Shown here: piece after piece, positions 1-6,065 of the stretch
Numbering within the stretch: position 1 is the first letter of the stretch
How the letters are laid out: each line of letters begins with the position of its first letter
From: Gammaproteobacteria bacterium
Lineage (GTDB): Bacteria > Pseudomonadota > Gammaproteobacteria > SZUA-229
DNA: 8,821 bases
Assembly (NCBI GenBank): GCA_016191795.1
Contig: JACPVK010000282.1
Span: 1-8,821, forward strand
Reading direction: 5' to 3'
Notes under the pieces: generated by a model
Database searches by the model: none
What the model saw: the letters and a program-made list of their open reading frames with translations, nothing else
Told to the model about the DNA's origin: nothing
Translations under genes and position numbers: made by a program

Positions 1-626
1 CCCAATGTACATTCTATGCCCATTTTTTCCAGCACGCGTTTGATCTGGTTACGTGCCACACTGGAGTCATCCACCACCAGCACATGTTTTGGCAGGGTTG
101 ATTCTGTATCATGTGCGGCCTGTAAAATATTGGCATTAACCGTTTCGCTAACACCCATAATGTCGGCAAATACGCGTTCCACATCAATAATTTCAACCAT
201 CTCCTTGTCTATGTGAGTAACGGCCGTAAGATAACTGGAAGCACCACTACCCTTGGGTGGTGGCAAGATATCTTTCCAGTTCAAATTACAAATGCGATCA
301 ACTGAATTAACCAGAAAGCCCTGAATATGGCGGTTATATTCCGTCACGATAACAAAGCTGTCCTTGATACTCTTTGCGGATTGTTTATTAATTGCCAAAC
401 CCAGATCCATAATCGGAATCGTCCGTTTGCGCAAATGCGCCACCCCGACAACACTGCTGTTTGACTTGGGCATACGGGTAAGCGGCGGGCAGCGAATAAC
501 TTCCTGAACCTTGAAAACATTAATTCCATATAGCTGCTTGCTGCCCAGGCGAAACAACAACAACTCCAGCCGGTTGTGACCGGCCAGTTGGGTGCGCATG
601 TCAACGCTATCGAGAACACCGGCCAT
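1..626 (-). CDS. cheV: Chemotaxis coupling protein CheV (CheW domain + receiver), 3' end outside the window
   Basis: This is a scaffold protein that links chemoreceptors to the CheA kinase at the cytoplasmic face of the receptor array, and whose receiver domain can be phosphorylated by CheA. I translated 208 codons from the ATG at 626, and the frame stays open to the window edge. Residues about 15-165 form a CheW-like domain (LELLLFRLGSKQLYGINVFKV at its start, then VVGVAHLRKRTIPIMDLGLAI). From about residue 180 a response-regulator receiver begins (HVLVVDDSSVARNQIKRVL), with its acidic pair D186-D187. The phosphoacceptor aspartate and the last ~100 residues lie outside. The start is supported by AGGGAG seven bases upstream. 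The gene is divergent from the CZB chemoreceptor gene, and the flgA-flgM-flgN genes follow beyond that. CheW alone is excluded by the receiver domain. The family is certain; only the missing end is unknown. Confidence 0.95.
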   Translation of the reverse strand, partial: MAGVLDSVDMRTQLAGHNRLELLLFRLGSKQLYGINVFKVQEVIRCPPLTRMPKSNSSVVGVAHLRKRTIPIMDLGLAINKQSAKSIKDSFVIVTEYNRHIQGFLVNSVDRICNLNWKDILPPPKGSGASSYLTAVTHIDKEMVEIIDVERVFADIMGVSETVNANILQAAHDTESTLPKHVLVVDDSSVARNQIKRVLEKMGIECTL

Positions 627-639
627 TTCGTTACTCCCT

Positions 640-656
640 CAGGCGTGTGCAGCCTG
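640..656 (-). promoter_or_regulatory. Small hairpin in the cheV leader next to its ribosome binding site
   Basis: CAGGC (640-644) and GCCTG (652-656) are perfect inverted repeats separated by 7 bases. In the cheV mRNA the hairpin ends one base before the AGGGAG ribosome binding site (639-634). A five-base-pair stem is short and may be chance. It could affect ribosome access or mRNA stability, but nothing else supports that. Confidence 0.25.
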
Positions 657-662
657 CCAGGT

Positions 663-689
663 TTGCTATTTTTCTAACTACACTATAAT
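663..689 (+). promoter_or_regulatory. Candidate sigma-70 promoter for the chemoreceptor-flgA genes
   Basis: A perfect TATAAT lies at 684-689 with TTGCTA at 663-668 as a possible -35 element (spacer 15, short; TTTGCT at 662-667 gives 16 but a weaker match). This would leave a leader of about 95 bases before the chemoreceptor start. The opposite strand carries TATAGT at 687-682, overlapping the same bases and pointing at cheV, with a poor -35 (TTCATT, 710-705, spacer 17). A weaker sigma-28-like -10, GCTCATAA at 737-744, has no good TAAA upstream. The assignment is tentative; the whole 165-bp intergenic region holds no gene. Confidence 0.35.
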
Positions 690-791
690 CATCGCAACCA
701 ACCAAATGAACACGGCGACAATCACTACTGATACTAGCTCATAACCGGGTATTCGCCAGACCAGTAATGACTCGCCCAACAGAGAAACTCC

Positions 792-2141
792 ATGCCAAGT
801 CCACTGCTGTTTACTCAATACGCCTTACCCCTGCTCAAGGCTGCAATAGACGCAGATTATAAAATGCTGCAACAACTGACTCGAAGCCACCCGTCGACTG
901 CCGCCAGCATGGCCGAACTGACTCAGGCTATCGTCACTAACAATCACAAGCTGTCAGAGGTAGCCCGAGCAGGTATTACTTCCCTGCAGCTCACGTATGA
1001 GATTGTTGTCAAAAACATGGCTCTACAGTCACAGGCCACACACATTGGTGATGCCATCGCCAGTGTTGCCGCAGCGACCGAGCAAATGGCCGCATCCGCA
1101 TCGGAAATCTCGCAATCGGCACTGGCGACAGCCCGGCGTGCCAACGAAAGTTATGAAAAAACCGAGTCCGGCAACATGGCCATTTCATCCATGATGGGTG
1201 ACATGGATTTGCTGGAAACTGCCATGAAATCCATGTTTGACGGCGTCCAGAAGTTCTCCGGATTCACCGATGAAATCAATCAATTAACCTCTATCGTTCG
1301 TGATATCGCCAACCAGACTAACCTGCTGGCATTAAACGCAGCCATTGAAGCGGCACGAGCCGGGGAAGCCGGTCGTGGCTTTGCCGTGGTGGCAGACGAA
1401 GTGAAACAACTGGCTGGCAAAACCGAGAAAGCCACGCTGGAAATAGAAAATGTCACCAGTACCATGAACAATCTGATGAACGAGGTCAAACAGTCTGTTG
1501 GCTCCAGCCGTGAACGCCTGACCAAGAGTCTGGACAGTCTGGAAACCGTAGCCATTGCGCTGGGTGATGTCACGGGTGTGGTGAATGATGTGAGTGCCCA
1601 GGTGCAAACCATTTCCGCCTCGGCCAATGAACAACAAAGCGTTTCGCAAGAGATGGCAGGCAAACTCAATGAAATCACCATCGCGGTGCAGGATGAGAAC
1701 ACCCAGATTGGTCAAATCTCGATTAATACCAAAGACTTGAACGATGCCATTCGATCCCAGTTTGATCAACTGGCGTCATTCAATCAGGATGAGATCATGC
1801 TGCAAACTGCCAAGGCCGATCACATCAATTTCAAAATTCGTATGGCCAATATGGCACTCGGCAATGGCTTGATTGCCGAGAAAGAAATCAATGACCACCG
1901 CCACTGCCGTCTGGGCAAATGGTATTACTCGCATGGTGAGAGTTGTTTTGGTCAGGAAGCCGAGTTTCGCAACATGGAAGCACCCCATGCCAGGGTTCAT
2001 GAGATTGGCAAAGAAATTGCTCGGTTATCCGCAGGTGGTCAATTATCCGCCGCATATCGCAAAATTGAAGACCTGGAATCACACAGCAAACTGCTATTTA
2101 CTCAAATCGATAACCTACTAAAGAAGATAAAGCCATCATGA
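792..2141 (+). CDS. Soluble methyl-accepting chemotaxis protein with C-terminal CZB zinc-binding domain
   Basis: This is a cytoplasmic chemoreceptor that would form trimers of dimers with CheW/CheV and control CheA. No transmembrane segment is visible in its 449 residues. The N-terminal ~80 residues match no sensor domain I recognise. Residues ~85-325 form the coiled-coil signalling hairpin, with the highly conserved tip around 171-205 (DIANQTNLLALNAAIEAARA, then GRGFAVVADEVKQLA). A CZB (chemoreceptor zinc-binding) domain occupies ~340-445. Its expected ligands are H344, C372 in HCRLGKW, and H399/H403 in PHARVH; the C-to-H spacing of 27 and H-to-H spacing of 4 match the family. There is no C-terminal pentapeptide tether for CheR/CheB. 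The start has a weak AGAGA 6 bases upstream. The stop overlaps the flgA start by 4 bp, which implies co-translation. By analogy with TlpD-type receptors the ligand may be zinc or an oxidant acting on the zinc-cysteine centre; that is inference. Confidence 0.93.
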   Translation: MPSPLLFTQYALPLLKAAIDADYKMLQQLTRSHPSTAASMAELTQAIVTNNHKLSEVARAGITSLQLTYEIVVKNMALQSQATHIGDAIASVAAATEQMAASASEISQSALATARRANESYEKTESGNMAISSMMGDMDLLETAMKSMFDGVQKFSGFTDEINQLTSIVRDIANQTNLLALNAAIEAARAGEAGRGFAVVADEVKQLAGKTEKATLEIENVTSTMNNLMNEVKQSVGSSRERLTKSLDSLETVAIALGDVTGVVNDVSAQVQTISASANEQQSVSQEMAGKLNEITIAVQDENTQIGQISINTKDLNDAIRSQFDQLASFNQDEIMLQTAKADHINFKIRMANMALGNGLIAEKEINDHRHCRLGKWYYSHGESCFGQEAEFRNMEAPHARVHEIGKEIARLSAGGQLSAAYRKIEDLESHSKLLFTQIDNLLKKIKPS

Positions 2142-2848
2142 AAACCTGCACTGCCATTCTGACTCTGATTACCGCTTACGCAGGCGGTTGCGGAGTCAGC
2201 CTGGCGGCAGGGGATTTTCAATCACATCAGTCCATCCTGGATTCGGCGCAGCAATTTTTACTCGGCCATCCGGATATCAGGCGTTATCCTGAAACCACCA
2301 TCGAAATGGGTCATATCGACTCACGGATGCAACTATCACAATGCGACCAGCCGCTCGAAACCTATCTGGCACCCGGTAGCCGCATTGCCGGCAAAACCAC
2401 GGTGGGCGTGCGGTGTAGCGCCCCCAAACCGTGGGCGTTGTATGTGCCGGCTACGGTTATGACTTATGCCACGGTGTATCAAACAGCCCAGCCGTTACCA
2501 CGCGACCACATCATTGTGGCGCAGGATCTAATAGCCGTTAAAACCGAGCTAAGCGGATTGAATCGAGGCTATTACACCGACATCCAGGATTTAGTGGGTA
2601 AACAAACTCGCCGCAGCCTGCCCCAGTCACAAACCCTGAATCCCGGGCACGTCAAGCCACCGCTGTGGATAAAACGTGGTGAAACGGTAGCCCTGGTGGC
2701 CAGTAGCACCAGATTTTCCATACGCATGCAGGGCCAGGCCTTGAGTGATGGAGCCAAAGGGGAACAAATTCGCGTCAAAAACCTGTCTTCAAGCCGTGTA
2801 GTAGAAGGTATAGACACGGCTCAGGGTACGGTTACGGTGATGAACTGA
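2138..2848 (+). CDS. flgA: Flagellar basal body P-ring formation protein FlgA
   Basis: FlgA is a periplasmic chaperone that assists assembly of FlgI into the P ring of the flagellar basal body. The 236-residue product has a signal peptide (a basic MK, a hydrophobic stretch to about residue 22, and a likely cleavage near SLA-A at 23). The mature part carries the conserved cysteine pair C69 and C93, expected to form a disulfide. It then has a SAF domain (~109-170: QPLPRDHIIVAQDL, GKQTRRSLPQSQTLNPGHV) and the C-terminal beta domain (WIKRGETVALVA, then GEQIRVKNLSSSRVVEG). Length fits the family (about 220-240). The ATG overlaps the chemoreceptor stop in ATGA, with AAGAAG about a dozen bases upstream as a weak ribosome binding site, so translation is probably coupled. 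There is no obvious terminator before flgM. Confidence 0.95.
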   Translation: MKTCTAILTLITAYAGGCGVSLAAGDFQSHQSILDSAQQFLLGHPDIRRYPETTIEMGHIDSRMQLSQCDQPLETYLAPGSRIAGKTTVGVRCSAPKPWALYVPATVMTYATVYQTAQPLPRDHIIVAQDLIAVKTELSGLNRGYYTDIQDLVGKQTRRSLPQSQTLNPGHVKPPLWIKRGETVALVASSTRFSIRMQGQALSDGAKGEQIRVKNLSSSRVVEGIDTAQGTVTVMN

Positions 2849-2867
2849 TGGCTACAAAAAATATGAC

Positions 2868-2894
2868 TAAAGTATTGCCCGGGCCGGCCGATAA
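2868..2894 (+). promoter_or_regulatory. FliA (sigma-28) promoter upstream of flgM
   Basis: TAAAGTAT at 2868-2875 and GCCGATAA at 2887-2894 are separated so that TAAA and GCCGATAA are exactly 15 bases apart. The -10 is a perfect match to the enterobacterial FliA consensus and the -35 octamer differs from TAAAGTTT at one base. It lies wholly in the 79-bp flgA-flgM gap, about 33 bases before the flgM start. This makes flgM-flgN late (class 3) flagellar genes with their own promoter, in addition to possible read-through from flgA. Confidence 0.9.
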
Positions 2895-2927
2895 CCTGTC
2901 TGAGAGAAAACAAACCGGGGAAGCCCT

Positions 2928-3248
2928 ATGAGCCCTATCGACCACATCAATCGCTCCACCACAGATGCCCTGAATAATAGTGGCAAGGCGCGCGTCAAAG
3001 CCAATACCGATAAAAACGCCAGCGAAGCTTCTACTGCAGCTCGCCCTGCCGAAGACAGGGTAAGCATCTCGGAGGAATCATTGCAGGTGCGCGAATTGCA
3101 ACAGCAACTCGATCAGGTGCCGGAAGTCGACGCCGAAAAAGTAAATGCCATCAAACAGGCCATAGCCCGGGGTGATTACCCGATTGATGCAAAGAAAATT
3201 GCCGCGAATGTTATGAACCTGGAAAAAATACTGAGCGATAAATCATGA
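2928..3248 (+). CDS. flgM: Anti-sigma-28 factor FlgM
   Basis: FlgM binds and inhibits the flagellar sigma factor FliA until the hook-basal body is complete, then is secreted through the flagellar export apparatus, which frees FliA for late genes. The 106-residue product is highly polar and has no cysteine. Its first ~40 residues look disordered, as expected for the export region. The conserved FlgM block follows at ~42-100: EDRVSISEESLQVRELQQQL, then PEVDAEKVNAIKQAIARGDY and IDAKKIAANVMNLEKIL. A good ribosome binding site (GGGGAAG, 2917-2923) precedes the ATG. It has its own FliA promoter just upstream, giving a negative feedback loop. Its stop overlaps the flgN start by 4 bp. Confidence 0.96.
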   Translation: MSPIDHINRSTTDALNNSGKARVKANTDKNASEASTAARPAEDRVSISEESLQVRELQQQLDQVPEVDAEKVNAIKQAIARGDYPIDAKKIAANVMNLEKILSDKS

Positions 3249-3664
3249 ATCAAACCAGCCCGAGCTCTGATGACATCCTGCTGCACGAAATAGACAAAAC
3301 CTGCCGGCAATTACTGGCGTGTTTGCAGCAGGAATTCGATTCATTGAGTCAGCGCCAGTATTCGGCATTAATTACACTTTCTCAATCCAAACAACTGCTG
3401 GTAGAACAACTCAACACACTGGATGAGCAGGTGCGTGCCAGTAAAAGTATCACGCAACACCCGCACTGGCCTGCCTTACGTAACACACTGCAACAATGCC
3501 ATAGACAAAATGCCGGCAACGGCAAATTACTCGCACGCAGTTATCAACTCAGTAAGGAAACACTTGGCATCCTGACGGGGCAGAGTAAAACCAGCGATGC
3601 CACATACAATCAGGCCGGTATTCAACAAACTTCTGTCACCTCGCTGGGAAATGTCACGGCCTGA
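3245..3664 (+). CDS. flgN: Flagellar export chaperone FlgN
   Basis: FlgN is a cytoplasmic chaperone for the hook-filament junction proteins FlgK and FlgL and delivers them to the export gate. The 139-residue product is predicted to be almost wholly helical. The N-terminal two thirds (about 10-90) is a heptad-rich helical hairpin with many glutamines and leucines. Residues ~92-126 carry the recognisable FlgN tail pattern (GKLLARSYQLSKETLGILTG, then TYNQAG). The family diverges strongly in sequence, so recognition rests on that tail plus its position: flgN directly follows flgM in many gammaproteobacteria. The start codon overlaps the flgM stop (ATGA), implying coupled translation. It converges on recO, with 18 bp between the stop codons. 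Confidence 0.87.
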   Translation: MNQTSPSSDDILLHEIDKTCRQLLACLQQEFDSLSQRQYSALITLSQSKQLLVEQLNTLDEQVRASKSITQHPHWPALRNTLQQCHRQNAGNGKLLARSYQLSKETLGILTGQSKTSDATYNQAGIQQTSVTSLGNVTA

Positions 3665-3673
3665 ACCAGGCTG
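3657..3673. terminator. Weak candidate terminator hairpin between convergent flgN and recO
   Basis: GCCTG (3659-3663) and CAGGC (3667-3671) form a perfect 5-bp stem with loop AAC, extendable on the flgN transcript by a G-U and a C-G pair (3658/3672, 3657/3673). It spans the flgN stop codon. Neither side has a run of T, so it is not a classical intrinsic terminator. It is the only candidate seen in the 18-bp convergent gap. Confidence 0.25.
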
Positions 3674-3682
3674 GCACTATCT

Positions 3683-4390
3683 CTAACGAAACAATTCACG
3701 ACTCCTGAGTGGCTTGCCTGCCAGATAAAAGGCAATCACATGTCGCATCAGGGATTTTATTTCACGCCTTATAGCTTCCGATCCCAATTCATCACGCGAA
3801 AAAACCAGCAAACTTTCGCCATTTAATAATGGACGTTGTTGCGAGGACATATCGCCAGACAATGCCAGCACGGGTCCGTGCTCAATAAAATAAATATATT
3901 GATTGTCCGGCTTTATCGCCTCACCGGAATCGGCATCGTGTGTCAGATTCAACCCTACACCGAGTGCATCGAGCAATCGCTTTTCAAATATACGCAAAAC
4001 AATTTCCAGACTGGTGTCCGTAGCCAGCCAGGACACTGTATTCGCATAGAGCTGAAAGAGATCTTCCTGAAAATCATGGCGCTGCAGGAAATGCATCATT
4101 AATTCATTCAAATAAAAACCACTGGTGAGCCTGCGGCCATCGAGCAAAACGGGTTTTAATTCTGCCAGCTCGGCGTTGATCAGTGTTGGCATATCACCTT
4201 TACCAACCCAGGATACATTCAGTAAACGAAATGGCTGCAAGATTGATTTTAATTTTGAACGCGCGGCCAGACTGCCACGGCTAACGACGGATAATCTCCC
4301 AAAATCTCTGGTTAACAAATCAAGAATCTGGCTGGTATCACGATAAGGATAATGATGAAGAATAAATGCAGGTTGATTTTCGACACGCAT
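3683..4390 (-). CDS. recO: DNA repair protein RecO
   Basis: RecO anneals complementary strands and, with RecR, helps load RecA onto SSB-coated single-stranded DNA in the RecFOR gap-repair pathway. The 235-residue product has the N-terminal OB-fold (about 1-78), with the family signature AFILHHYPYRDTSQILDLLT and FGRLSVVSRGS. The helical C-terminal domain follows (LNELMMHFLQRHD near 93-105; FEKRLLDALGVGLNL near 134-148; PLRSRELFR at the end). It has no cysteine at all, so the zinc-finger seen in many non-enterobacterial RecO proteins is absent, as in E. coli. AGAGG (4404-4400), nine bases before the ATG, is the ribosome binding site and lies in a hairpin arm. It is the last gene of the leftward operon; pdxJ does not follow. 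Confidence 0.97.
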   Translation of the reverse strand: MRVENQPAFILHHYPYRDTSQILDLLTRDFGRLSVVSRGSLAARSKLKSILQPFRLLNVSWVGKGDMPTLINAELAELKPVLLDGRRLTSGFYLNELMMHFLQRHDFQEDLFQLYANTVSWLATDTSLEIVLRIFEKRLLDALGVGLNLTHDADSGEAIKPDNQYIYFIEHGPVLALSGDMSSQQRPLLNGESLLVFSRDELGSEAIRREIKSLMRHVIAFYLAGKPLRSRELFR

Positions 4391-4396
4391 CCCATA

Positions 4397-4442
4397 GAAC
4401 CTCTGAACAAGTTATGTACAGCCGCCTTGCGGCCAGAGGTTC
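4397..4442 (-). promoter_or_regulatory. Nested hairpin in the era-recO gap covering the recO ribosome binding site
   Basis: GAACCTCTG at 4397-4405 and its exact complement CAGAGGTTC at 4434-4442 form a 9-bp outer stem. Directly inside it, GCCGC (4421-4425) and GCGGC (4429-4433) form a 5-bp stem with a 3-base loop. In the leftward mRNA the two stems stack on the 5' side and a 15-base single-stranded bulge (4406-4420) lies on the 3' side. The recO ribosome binding site AGAGG (4404-4400) is wholly inside the 3' arm. The 5' arm begins only four bases after the era stop codon. No U run follows, so it is not a terminator. A role in coupling recO translation to era is inference. Confidence 0.6.
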
Positions 4443-4446
4443 CTGG

Positions 4447-5346
4447 CTAGTCGTTGCTGTAACCCAAACTGCGCAAGGCAGATTCACTGTCCGACCAGCC
4501 TTCCTTGACCTTGACCCACAACTTCAAAAAAACCTTGCGGCCGGTTAGTAACTCCAGATCCTTACGCGCTTTGGTACCAATACTTTTGAGACGTTCGCCT
4601 TTGGCGCCGATAACGATAGCTTTTTGCCCTCTGGATTCAACCAGAATCAAGGCATGAATTTCCGTCAAGGCACCTTCCTCATCGAATTTCTCAATTTCCA
4701 CTGTGGATTCGTAGGGCAGCTCCTTACCCAGTTCTCTCACCAGTTTTTCGCGAACAATTTCTGCTGCCAGAAAACGCATGCTCCGATCCGTATAAGAATC
4801 TTCGTCAAACACCGGCGGATTAACCGGCAACAGCTCCTGAATACACTGCTCCAGTGCGCCGATATTGCCACCTTTGAGTGCTGAAACAGGCAGTACATTA
4901 TGAAATGCAAATTTTTCACCCAACATTTGCAGATAAGGCAATAGCTGGTCTTTTTCCGGCACCATATCCACTTTATTAACAACCAGAATGACGGGGGTTT
5001 TTACAGACTCAAGTAATTCCAGCACACGCTGATCTTCCGGAGTCCAGTGCAGTGCGCGAACCACAAACAACACCACATCCACATCATGTATAACCGAACT
5101 GGCGGCTTTATTCATATAACGGTTTATGGCTTTTTTACCGCCGCCATGTATCCCCGGTGTATCAACATAAATAAACTGAGCCTGTTCACCGGTTTTAACA
5201 CCAAGAATCTGGTGTCGGGTAGTTTGAGGTTTACGAGAAGTAATGCTGAGTTTCACACCCAGAATATGATTTAGTAATGTTGACTTGCCAACGTTCGGGC
5301 GACCGATAATAGCAATATAACCACATTTGTAAGACGAGTCGTCCAT
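4447..5346 (-). CDS. era: Ribosome-assembly GTPase Era
   Basis: Era is an essential GTPase that binds near the 3' end of 16S rRNA and acts in 30S subunit maturation, partly at the membrane. All G motifs are present in the 299 residues: G1 GRPNVGKS (15-22), the G2 threonines in QTTRH (41-45), G3 DTPG (62-65), G4 NKVD (124-127) and G5 SALKG (155-159). The C-terminal KH RNA-binding domain spans about 203-285, with VIGAKGERLK (246-255) as its GXXG loop. Length matches the E. coli protein (301). The ATG at 5346 directly follows the rnc stop codon, and AAGG ten bases upstream, inside the rnc end, serves as its ribosome binding site. Translation is therefore probably coupled to rnc, as in the classical rnc-era-recO operon. 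Confidence 0.99.
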   Translation of the reverse strand: MDDSSYKCGYIAIIGRPNVGKSTLLNHILGVKLSITSRKPQTTRHQILGVKTGEQAQFIYVDTPGIHGGGKKAINRYMNKAASSVIHDVDVVLFVVRALHWTPEDQRVLELLESVKTPVILVVNKVDMVPEKDQLLPYLQMLGEKFAFHNVLPVSALKGGNIGALEQCIQELLPVNPPVFDEDSYTDRSMRFLAAEIVREKLVRELGKELPYESTVEIEKFDEEGALTEIHALILVESRGQKAIVIGAKGERLKSIGTKARKDLELLTGRKVFLKLWVKVKEGWSDSESALRSLGYSND

Positions 5347-6051
5347 CTATTTGACACCTTGTTTCTTTAACCGTGGAGTCACTTCGGCAAGTGCCTGGGT
5401 TGCCGCCAGCTGTTCCGCCTTGCGACGACTATTGGCTATGCCCCGGGTTTCAATTGATAACTCATCAATCCGGCAATTGACTGTAAATGTTTGCTGATGC
5501 GCTTTGCCAACAATATCGATTACGTCGTATTCCGGCAACGCCAGCTTGTAGGCCTGTAATAATTCCTGTAACCGCGTTTTAGCGTCCTTTAATTCCGACA
5601 GATCCGGAATCGTATCCAGCTGGTGATCATAAAATCGCAGTATCATGGCCTTGCAGGTTTCAAAGCCGGCATCCAGATAAACAGCTCCCAGAATTGCTTC
5701 CACGGTGTCAGCAAGAATGGAATCACGGCGATAGCCGCCACTCTTTAATTCGCCGCTACCCAGAATAAGATAATCACTCAATGAAAGATCACGCGCCACT
5801 TTAGCCAGGCCATCTTTTTTTACCAGCTCGGCGCGCAGACGACTAAGATCACCTTCAGTCACATCGGGATAACGCTGATACAATTCAGCAGCGATTACAA
5901 AATTTAAAATACTATCGCCAAGAAATTCCAGACGCTCGTTATTATTAGCCGCAGCACTTCGATGAGTCAGCGCCTCGCGTAACAAATTTTCATTAACAAA
6001 TTGATAACCGAGTGTTTTAATCAATACACCGAATTCATCATTAAAAACCAT
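5347..6051 (-). CDS. rnc: Ribonuclease III
   Basis: RNase III cleaves double-stranded RNA, processing the rRNA precursor and structured mRNAs, sometimes including its own operon message. The catalytic domain covers about 1-150. It carries the signature NERLEFLGDSIL (38-49), with E39, E42 and D46, and the second metal-binding pair D115 and E118 in ADTVEAILGAVYLDAG. A double-stranded RNA-binding domain follows at ~156-226 (DAKTRLQELLQAY, and the terminal ANSRRKAEQLAATQAL helix). The 234 residues fit the family (226 in E. coli). The start lies 14 bases after the DUF4845 stop with no strong ribosome binding site, only a purine-rich AAGAAGTAAG overlapping that stop, which suggests coupling to the upstream gene. 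Its stop (TAG) abuts the era ATG. Confidence 0.99.
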   Translation of the reverse strand: MVFNDEFGVLIKTLGYQFVNENLLREALTHRSAAANNNERLEFLGDSILNFVIAAELYQRYPDVTEGDLSRLRAELVKKDGLAKVARDLSLSDYLILGSGELKSGGYRRDSILADTVEAILGAVYLDAGFETCKAMILRFYDHQLDTIPDLSELKDAKTRLQELLQAYKLALPEYDVIDIVGKAHQQTFTVNCRIDELSIETRGIANSRRKAEQLAATQALAEVTPRLKKQGVK

Positions 6052-6065
6052 GCGTGGTCAACGAC

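Noticed and set aside
737..744. GCTCATAA as a sigma-28 -10 element for the chemoreceptor gene
   Set aside because: Six of eight bases match, but the expected TAAA 15 bases upstream is ACAA, far weaker than the clear flgM promoter in the same window.
1280..1769. Two long minus-strand open frames (140 and 145 codons) inside the chemoreceptor gene
   Set aside because: They lie antisense to the strongly conserved receptor hairpin, have no recognisable domain or ribosome binding site, and are shadows of its codon pattern.
4425..4542. Repeated decamer CCTTGCGGCC at 4425-4434 and 4533-4542
   Set aside because: One copy is in the recO leader hairpin and the other is coding sequence of era; there are only two copies, with no extended homology, so it is not evidence of a repeat family.
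4737..4982. Short frames (81 and 86 codons) overlapping era on both strands
   Set aside because: They are alternative readings of the era GTPase coding region; composition is unlike a real protein and no start signal is present.
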